NCBI GenBank assembly: GCA_963794165.1
Contig: CAWCCT010000005.1
Coordinates: forward strand, 1 to 64,000
DNA from: PALSA-350 sp963794165
GTDB lineage: Bacteria > Acidobacteriota > Terriglobia > Terriglobales > Acidobacteriaceae
Direction: 5' to 3'
DNA length: 64,000 nt
Both the position numbers and the translations under genes were made by a program. Of this stretch, positions 58,329 through 64,000 are shown piece after piece. Numbering within the stretch: position 1 is the first letter of the stretch; the number at the start of each line of letters is the position of its first letter. Below the pieces are notes generated by a model that did no database searches, was not told the DNA's origin, and saw only the letters and a program-made list of their open reading frames with translations.

Positions 58329-60026
58329 ATGCGCAACTGGGTAAACAAAACCGTATCGATCGTCCTGCTTGGCTTGTTCGCTGGGCCGTCCATTAAGGCT
58401 GCGGATGATCCTGCCCGTGAACAGGCTCGTTCCATGGTCATGACGCAATACGGCGTCGTGGCAACTCTGCAGGCTGTGGCCTCGCAAGTGGGTGCAGCCA
58501 TTCTGGCCAGGGGTGGCAGCGCAGTGGACGCCGCCATCGCGGCCAACGCTGCCTTGTCGGTGATCGAGCCAATGATGAACGGAGTGGGCGGTGATCTGTT
58601 CGCCGTCGTCTACGACGCGAAAGCCAGGCATCTCTATGGTCTCAATGCCAGCGGTTGGGCGCCGAAAAATTTAACTCCCGAAGCTCTGCAGGCCAAGGGC
58701 CTGACCAAGATGCGCACTATCGATCAGGTCACGGTGCCGGGAGCCGTCGCGGGGTGGGACGCTTTGCATCAACGCTGGGGAAAGCTCTCGCTGGCCGAGG
58801 ATATGGCGCCCGCCATCGCCCTGGCCGCCAAAGGTATAGCCGTCACGGAAACAGACGCCGACAACTGGAACACCTACGGAATGCCTTTCCGCAATGATCC
58901 TGAATTTGCCCGGGTCTTTCTTCCTGGCGGCAAAGCGCCAGTCGCAGGGCAGTTGTTCCGCAATCCGGAGTTGGCACAAACGCTGCAGCGCATCGCGGAT
59001 CATGGCCGCGATGGGTTTTACCAGGGCGAAACGGCGGCTGCCATCCTGAAGTTGGAGCGCGCGCTGGGCGGCTTTATGCAAGCTGAGGATTTGTCAGAAT
59101 TCCGCCCGGAATGGGTCGATCCAGTCAGCACCACTTACCACGGCTGGACCGTGTACGAAATGCCGCCCAACGGGCAGGGAATTGCCGCGCTCCAGATGTT
59201 GAATATCATGGAGCAATTTCCTATCAAGGAGTGGGGGCACAACAGCCAGAAATCCCTGCACGTCGAGATCGAAGCCAAGAAACTCGCCTATGCTGATCTG
59301 CGCCAGTATGTGGGCGATCCCCATGCTACCGACATCCCGACGGAAGCGCTTATCTCCAAAGATTTGGCAAAGCAGCGAGCCACACTGATTACGGATAAAG
59401 CTGCGTGCAATGTTTTGCCCTCCGATGTGCAGCAGGGATTATCCCGTCTATCGAGCGACACCACCTATCTTGCTGTTGTTGACCGTGACGGCAACCAGGT
59501 CTCTCTGATCCAGAGCAATGCGGGAGCGTTCGGTGGCGGCTTGGTCGCCCCCGGCACCGGTTTCCCGCTGCAAAATCGCGGCGGTGGGTTCACCCTCGAG
59601 CCGGGCCGCCCAAATACACTTCGCCCGCGAACCCGTCCGCTGCACACCATCATCCCCGCGTTCATGCAGAACGGTGACCGGCGTATCGCCTTCGGCATCA
59701 TGGGCGGTTTCAACCAGGCACAGGCGCACGCACAGTTTGTTTCCAATGTTGTCGATTTCGGCATGAACATCCAGGCCGCCCTGGAAGCAGCCCGCTTCAC
59801 CAAACGTGATTTTGATGGCTGCGGCCTGTGGGTCGAAAATGGCGTAGCGCCGGACGTGATCGCAGGCCTACGAAGCCAGGGTCACGATTTAAAAGTGTGG
59901 CCGCGCTACTTTCAGGGCATGGGCCGGGGCAACGCCGTTGAGGTCAACGACTCCTCTCCAGTCCACTACGGCGCAACCGATCCTCGCGCCGACGGAGAAG
60001 CCATACCTGAACAAATGCCCTTCTAG
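58329..60026 (+). CDS. γ-Glutamyltransferase family protein
   Basis: 565 aa from the ATG at 58329, preceded by GGAGAGGTCT; a signal peptide (MRNWVNKTVSIVLLGLFAGPSIKA) follows. Family motifs: ILARGGSAVDAAIAANAALSVIEPMMNGVGGDLFAVVYD near residue 60; the autocleavage site SSDTTYLAVVDRDGNQVS with T378 as the likely catalytic Thr at the new N-terminus of the small subunit; and GSG-equivalent VAPGTGFPLQNRGGGFTLEPG. Transfers or hydrolyses γ-glutamyl groups (glutathione or related) in the periplasm. The typical LNNTMDDF segment is not visible, so the substrate may differ from glutathione. Monocistronic; ends 50 nt from a convergent gene. Confidence 0.9.
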   Translation: MRNWVNKTVSIVLLGLFAGPSIKAADDPAREQARSMVMTQYGVVATLQAVASQVGAAILARGGSAVDAAIAANAALSVIEPMMNGVGGDLFAVVYDAKARHLYGLNASGWAPKNLTPEALQAKGLTKMRTIDQVTVPGAVAGWDALHQRWGKLSLAEDMAPAIALAAKGIAVTETDADNWNTYGMPFRNDPEFARVFLPGGKAPVAGQLFRNPELAQTLQRIADHGRDGFYQGETAAAILKLERALGGFMQAEDLSEFRPEWVDPVSTTYHGWTVYEMPPNGQGIAALQMLNIMEQFPIKEWGHNSQKSLHVEIEAKKLAYADLRQYVGDPHATDIPTEALISKDLAKQRATLITDKAACNVLPSDVQQGLSRLSSDTTYLAVVDRDGNQVSLIQSNAGAFGGGLVAPGTGFPLQNRGGGFTLEPGRPNTLRPRTRPLHTIIPAFMQNGDRRIAFGIMGGFNQAQAHAQFVSNVVDFGMNIQAALEAARFTKRDFDGCGLWVENGVAPDVIAGLRSQGHDLKVWPRYFQGMGRGNAVEVNDSSPVHYGATDPRADGEAIPEQMPF

Positions 60027-60076
60027 AACGAATAAGTGCGCGCTGCGGATACAAATACCCCTGAACTATTTGCAGA

Positions 60077-61741
60077 CTAATACGCGACTCGGAATCCGCG
60101 ATTGGCATCGTAGGCGAACTTGATCAGCCCATCGCGGTAGTCGATGCTGATGGTCATCTGAGCCAGTGCAGTGATACCGATAAATCCTGCCACTTCCATA
60201 TTCAGGTTCTTGCTTATCGTGGATGTCGAAAATGCCACCACCTCCCGCACTTGCTGGGAGATGTTGGCAAACCGGAAGGTAATGTTGTCTGCGGTATAAA
60301 CCTTATCGACTTTGCCGCTGATTCCATGCACGGTGATATTGTTCTCGCTGTGCACCTTGGTGACCTCGCGTGCAACCTCGGGATTAACCGTGGTAGCAAA
60401 TGCTCCCGTGTCCACGATAAAAAGCTTGAGCGGACTATTGTTCAGCGATGCCGGTAGCATCAAATCGTGTCCAATCCGATAGACGTGTGTCCAATCCTTC
60501 ATTTCGGGTGCGATGTAGCGATCGTAAGGACCATGCGCAGCCGGCTTGGGTGCGGGCGCCGCGGCGGCGGTGTCAGCAGATTCGTCTTGGTTCGTGTTGC
60601 CCTGAGTCTCAAGGGTGGGTTTGAGTCCGCTGGTGTCGTTGGGGCGCGGCGGCAAAGGCGCCAACAGCAGCTTACGCATGGGATAGTCGAGGGTGACGAG
60701 AAAATGGGAAAGAACATCCATGCCGATCAACCCGTCGCTGTCCGCGACGCTGCCTTTGTTGACGACCTCGACTGTGCAATCTTTAAACTCTAGCGAACCG
60801 ATCTTGATATCATCCGCAAAAGTGGTATAGGCGTCCTTCCTGCCCTGGCTGCCGATGCCGCCCACCTCTGTTGCACTGAATTGCTTGAGCCCTGCATGAT
60901 CAGCGACCGAACGGCTGATCAATAAACCGCTGGCCCCGGTGTCGATTTGCAATCGAGCGTCGTGATCGTTGAGCTTGACGTCCAATCCAAAAGCGCGAAT
61001 ATGGGTCGCGTCTCTCATAAGATTGACGAACGGTATTTCTGCGGTGTCAGAGGCGGAGACCAGGCGGCAGGCCTTGTGCGGTTCGATGGCCTGCTGCTTC
61101 AGGAAGGCAAGGTAGAACTGAAGGCGCCTGAGGGTCTCCGGGTCTTCGCCATTCGCGCTGGCAAGATACGCCTCCAGTTCCACAATGCGTTCCTTCCTCG
61201 GGAGTGTCTCCAGCCAGCGGCTGCGAATTCTCGGATTGGTCGGATCCAACGCGTGCGCAGTGGCTATTTCGTTTGCAGCGCTTGCGTAATAGGAGTTGAG
61301 CCGAAGAATCCTGGCACTCAGCAGCCGCGCCTGCGGGTCGCACGGGTCGAGCTTGATCGAGGCGTCAACGGTTGCGGACGCAAGCCAGGGTGTCCCTGCC
61401 CGATATTGAACCTCGCCCAGCGCCACCATCAGCACTGCGGATTGAGGAGCTTGCGCGAGCGCCTTCTGAACCAGGTCCTCAGCTTCGGCTACTTTTTGTT
61501 GTCTCAGAAGTACTTCTGCCAGACCTGCGATCAGCGTGGGATCGTTGGGCTTTTGTTGCAATTGCGCCTGGTAGAGAACAACCGCTCGATCGTAATCACT
61601 ATGCAGAAAAGCGTCTTCGGCATCCGATGGATGGTGAGCGCCGACAACACTGCAGGTAGCCGCCACGGCCGGGGAGCCCCAGACGGCAAGCATGATGAAA
61701 ATAACAAAGCATCGACCAACCCATGAAGTGAAGCCGAGCAT
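60077..61741 (-). CDS. Exported TPR protein with two retropepsin-like aspartic protease domains
   Basis: 554 aa. The start at 61741 is chosen because GAGGG lies 10 nt before it; a signal peptide follows (MLGFTSWVGRCFVIFIMLAVWGSPAVA). TPR repeats fill ~45–190 (DAEDAFLHSDYDRAVVLYQAQLQQKPNDPTLIAGLAEVLLRQQ). Two retropepsin-like domains follow: one with LQIDTGASGLLISRS near residue 264 and a GLIGMDVL flap end, the second with FIVDTGAFATTVN near 444 and GFIGITAL. Each DTG is one half of a retropepsin-type active site, so one chain could supply a complete pseudo-dimer. They are joined by a Pro/Ala-rich linker. Related proteins occur in Acidobacteria; substrate unknown. Confidence 0.82.
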   Translation of the reverse strand: MLGFTSWVGRCFVIFIMLAVWGSPAVAATCSVVGAHHPSDAEDAFLHSDYDRAVVLYQAQLQQKPNDPTLIAGLAEVLLRQQKVAEAEDLVQKALAQAPQSAVLMVALGEVQYRAGTPWLASATVDASIKLDPCDPQARLLSARILRLNSYYASAANEIATAHALDPTNPRIRSRWLETLPRKERIVELEAYLASANGEDPETLRRLQFYLAFLKQQAIEPHKACRLVSASDTAEIPFVNLMRDATHIRAFGLDVKLNDHDARLQIDTGASGLLISRSVADHAGLKQFSATEVGGIGSQGRKDAYTTFADDIKIGSLEFKDCTVEVVNKGSVADSDGLIGMDVLSHFLVTLDYPMRKLLLAPLPPRPNDTSGLKPTLETQGNTNQDESADTAAAAPAPKPAAHGPYDRYIAPEMKDWTHVYRIGHDLMLPASLNNSPLKLFIVDTGAFATTVNPEVAREVTKVHSENNITVHGISGKVDKVYTADNITFRFANISQQVREVVAFSTSTISKNLNMEVAGFIGITALAQMTISIDYRDGLIKFAYDANRGFRVAY

Positions 61742-62022
61742 GAATTCCATACCCTCGATCAGGTCTTTGGGCCTGAAAGAGACATGGGGGCAGGCCGTTT
61801 GGGGATATTTTACATTTCTGGCCGAGTCGCCGGCAGCGATCAAACCTATTGCCAAGAACGGGATACTGAGAGAAGATGGGTTGTTTTCTCCCCAAATCGC
61901 GAACTGCCTCGTACCGCTCGACCGGAGCGTCCTCGGCGGGGTTGATCGAAACGCGGTTGAGTGGACGGGCCAGGTGACTTTCCATTGGAATCGGGCCACA
62001 AAACTCATTTGGGGAAGGCAGC

Positions 62023-62748
62023 ATGCGGTTTCACATAGCAATTACATCTATGATCTTGTTGTTGGCAGGGTGCGGCGCCACGAGGCAAATCAGCCCCATG
62101 CGCGCCAGCAGTGCCGGCGTCGGTGCAAAGTACCAGCGTAACCTTGCGGATTATCCTAAGGTCGTTTTTATCGGCGACGACATCACGGCCGACTGGTTCC
62201 CTCAGGGTGCTATCTGGATCAACAAAGGAATCAGCGGTCAGACCTCCGGGCAGGTACTTGCCCGTTTCCAGACCGATGTGATCGACCTGCATCCTGACAT
62301 CGTAAACATCCTCGTAGGCACTTACGACGTAGCGACTTACCCAGCCTTTTGGGACCCGGTCTGCGGTCCCGCGACGGGAGCCTATGCGACCTGCGAAAAC
62401 GTATCCGCCATGATTGCCATGGCCCAGGCCGCCAACATCAAAGTGATGGTTGGGACCCTGCCGCCCTTTGGTCCGGGACCGTTGGCCACGAAACTTGCGG
62501 GAGGTAGTCCCGCCAATGTGGGCACTCTTTCCGGCACCATCGGCTTGTACGACCGCAATCTAGGGTTGCAGGCTGGCTTTGAACTTGGTGGATTTAGCCC
62601 TGACAAGGTCGTTCTGGTGGACTACGCCGCGGCGCTCGCCGCGGTTGGCCAGTGGACGGACAACGGAGTAGATCCCAATGCCGCCGGATACCAAGTCATG
62701 ACGGAGCTGGCGCAGGAAGAAATATCCAGCCTCAAAGCAGGGTCATAA
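62023..62748 (+). CDS. SGNH-fold lipoprotein without catalytic residues
   Basis: 241 aa. The N-terminus MRFHIAITSMILLLAGC is a lipoprotein signal (lipobox LAGC, C17). The domain is SGNH/GDSL-like: block I VVFIGDDITADW, block II INKGISGQTSGQVLARF, block III NILVGTYDVATY, block V TDNGVDPNAAGYQVM. In a typical enzyme these read GDSIT, G, GTND and DGVHPN. Here Ser is D53, Asn is Y101, the catalytic Asp is N214 and the His is D217, so all key residues except the block II Gly are changed. It probably acts by binding rather than by hydrolysis. The stop TAA overlaps the ATG of the next gene by one base (TAATG), so the two are coupled. Confidence 0.85.
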   Translation: MRFHIAITSMILLLAGCGATRQISPMRASSAGVGAKYQRNLADYPKVVFIGDDITADWFPQGAIWINKGISGQTSGQVLARFQTDVIDLHPDIVNILVGTYDVATYPAFWDPVCGPATGAYATCENVSAMIAMAQAANIKVMVGTLPPFGPGPLATKLAGGSPANVGTLSGTIGLYDRNLGLQAGFELGGFSPDKVVLVDYAAALAAVGQWTDNGVDPNAAGYQVMTELAQEEISSLKAGS

Positions 62749-64000
62749 TGCGCTGGAGCTTCTCAGTCTTTACGGTTCTGCTGATCCTTTCAAGTGCGAG
62801 CAGTTTCGCTCAGCAGTCAAAGCTGCCGTCAGACGACCTGACGCCGAATTTCAAAGCGCCTTTGCTGCCGACGGACTTCGACAAACGCGTAGTAATGGTT
62901 CCCATGCGCGACGGCATCAAGCTCTACACGGTCATTGTTGTCCCCAAGGGAGCGAAGGACGCGCCCATTCTTCTCACCCGCACACCCTACAACGCGGCGC
63001 AGCGAGCGGCACGCTCCAAGAGCGGACGCATGATCGAAGCCTTGCCCCTCAGCGACGAGGTTTTCGTGGAGGCTGGTTACATCCGTGTCTATCAGGATGT
63101 ACGCGGCAAGTACGGCTCCGAAGGAGTCTACCTGATGACCCCTCCACCGGTGAACTCCGGTTACAATCCTTCCGGCGCTGACGATACTATGGACGCCTAC
63201 GACACCATCGATTGGCTGGTGAAGAACGTGCCGGAGTCGAACGGCCGCGTGGGCATGATTGGCTCCAGCTACGAAGGCTTCACCGTGCAGATGGCGCTCT
63301 TGAACCCCCACCCGGCGCTTAAGGTTGCGGCTCCCGAAAGCCCTATGGTGGATGGTTGGATGGGCGACGACTGGTTTCACTACGGTGCGTTTCGCCAGCC
63401 GAGCATCGACTACTTCCTGGATCAGACCACCAATCGGGGCGAGGGCGTTCAGGTGCCGAGCGAAGGCCGAGACGATTACACCAACTTCCTGCGCGCCGGT
63501 TCTGCGGAGGACTTCGCGCGTTCTGTCGGAGCCGATCAAATGCCTTTCTGGCGGGTGATGCTTGATCACCCAACCTACGACGGCTACTGGCAAAGCCAGG
63601 CACTCGACAAACTCATCGTCAAGCGGCCCCTAACCGTGCCGTCTATGTGGGAACAGGGCCTGTGGGATCAGGAAGACATGTGGGGGGCGATCCACAGTTA
63701 CCGCGCGTTGAAGGCGCAGGGTGCTCCGGACAGCATGAATCACCTGGTGATGGGGCCGTGGTTCCACAGCCAGATCAACCGTGAAGGCAGGTCACTGGGC
63801 ACACTGACCTGGGCGACCGACACCACCGCCCAGTGGCGTCGCGAGGTCCTCTTGCCCTTTTTCAATCAGTATCTGAAGCCGGATGCGCGCAAGGCTGAAA
63901 CCCCCGCGGTCTTCATCTACGACACCGGTGCCGATCGCTGGGACACGCCCAAAGTTTTTCCCGCTAGCTGCGAACAGGGATGTCCAGAAACTTCCAAACC
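62748..64000 (+). CDS. CocE/NonD (X-Pro dipeptidyl-peptidase S15-like) hydrolase, partial
   Basis: About 417 codons are inside the window; the 3′ end is beyond it. A signal peptide (MRWSFSVFTVLLILSSASSFAQ) precedes an S15/CocE-type α/β-hydrolase: VVMVPMRDGIKLYTVIVVPKG, APILLTRTPYNA, YIRVYQDVRGKYGSEG and the nucleophile elbow GSSYEG (S174), then APESPMVDGW and MNHLVMGPWFHSQ. These enzymes cleave acyl esters (cocaine-type) or X-Pro peptides or glutaryl groups. The start overlaps the preceding stop by one base. The catalytic Asp and His lie further on and are not all in view. Confidence 0.88.
   Translation, partial: MRWSFSVFTVLLILSSASSFAQQSKLPSDDLTPNFKAPLLPTDFDKRVVMVPMRDGIKLYTVIVVPKGAKDAPILLTRTPYNAAQRAARSKSGRMIEALPLSDEVFVEAGYIRVYQDVRGKYGSEGVYLMTPPPVNSGYNPSGADDTMDAYDTIDWLVKNVPESNGRVGMIGSSYEGFTVQMALLNPHPALKVAAPESPMVDGWMGDDWFHYGAFRQPSIDYFLDQTTNRGEGVQVPSEGRDDYTNFLRAGSAEDFARSVGADQMPFWRVMLDHPTYDGYWQSQALDKLIVKRPLTVPSMWEQGLWDQEDMWGAIHSYRALKAQGAPDSMNHLVMGPWFHSQINREGRSLGTLTWATDTTAQWRREVLLPFFNQYLKPDARKAETPAVFIYDTGADRWDTPKVFPASCEQGCPETSK

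Noticed and set aside
1..64000. tRNA, rRNA, CRISPR array, phage or integrase modules
   Set aside because: No tRNA-like cloverleaf, regularly spaced repeats, transposase or integrase motif was recognised in reading; a tRNA or Rfam scan would settle the small RNAs.

Overview
The window looks like chromosomal DNA of an Acidobacteriota bacterium, probably a Terriglobia/Bryobacterales-type soil lineage. The pointers are two PadR + duplicated FtsX-permease (ADOP) pairs, a large Oar-like TonB receptor with a carboxypeptidase-regulatory N-terminus, a VWFA-related secreted protein of the kind typical of Acidobacteria, an HTH–membrane–PD40 protein, an ASPIC/UnbV (CRTAC1) protein, and a DUF1501/DUF1549/DUF1553 operon otherwise typical of Planctomycetes. 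No tRNA, rRNA, CRISPR array, intact transposase or phage module was recognised.

Layout. 0–9 kb: an AlkD-like glycosylase, then a four-gene operon of exported proteins (DUF1501; Ig-like/DUF1549/DUF1553 with haem motifs; haem + WD40; pre-peptidase domains). 9–12 kb: a converging ASPIC/UnbV + TPR pair. 12–18.5 kb: the TonB receptor, a 178-bp inverted-repeat element, and a Tat-exported protein of unknown function. 18.5–21.9 kb: Ku, a pentapeptide-repeat protein coupled to an internally deleted hydrolase remnant, a lipoprotein and a DeoR regulator. 21.9–24 kb: a decayed cluster with two copies of a DUF4406-type gene (first broken, second intact), HAD and NUDIX fragments and a dispersed repeat. 24–32.8 kb: a β-helix/ricin-lectin protein, a YqcI/YcgG protein, a fatty acid hydroxylase, a LytS/LytTR two-component system, an acyltransferase, thioredoxin 2 and EcsC. 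32.9–42.2 kb: the two PadR–ADOP modules flanking an HTH–PD40 regulator and a small exported protein. 42.2–47.6 kb: a reductase-fold protein, a haem/β-propeller protein, a SpoIIE-type phosphatase and secreted unknowns. 47.6–52.5 kb: a 494-bp element with 135-nt inverted arms, then a caa3-type cytochrome oxidase operon. 52.5–64 kb: a PQQ-like propeller, a PAS histidine kinase, the VWFA protein, a gamma-glutamyltransferase, a double-retropepsin TPR protein, an SGNH-fold lipoprotein lacking its catalytic residues, and the start of a CocE-type hydrolase.

The most interesting signals are outside the proteins. (1) A family of hairpins shares fixed flanks (…CCC–stem–loop–stem–GGGGCACCC) while the stem sequence changes between copies and stays complementary. 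(2) A dispersed element occurs at 22.4 and 47.6 kb with about 95% identity over a 143-nt core; the second copy can fold into one very long hairpin. (3) The SGNH-like lipoprotein at 62.0 kb has all four signature catalytic positions replaced. It is translationally coupled to a probable S15/CocE hydrolase. Many genes encode exported or periplasmic proteins, several with haem motifs, which fits an aerobic soil heterotroph with extensive extracytoplasmic redox and degradation capacity.
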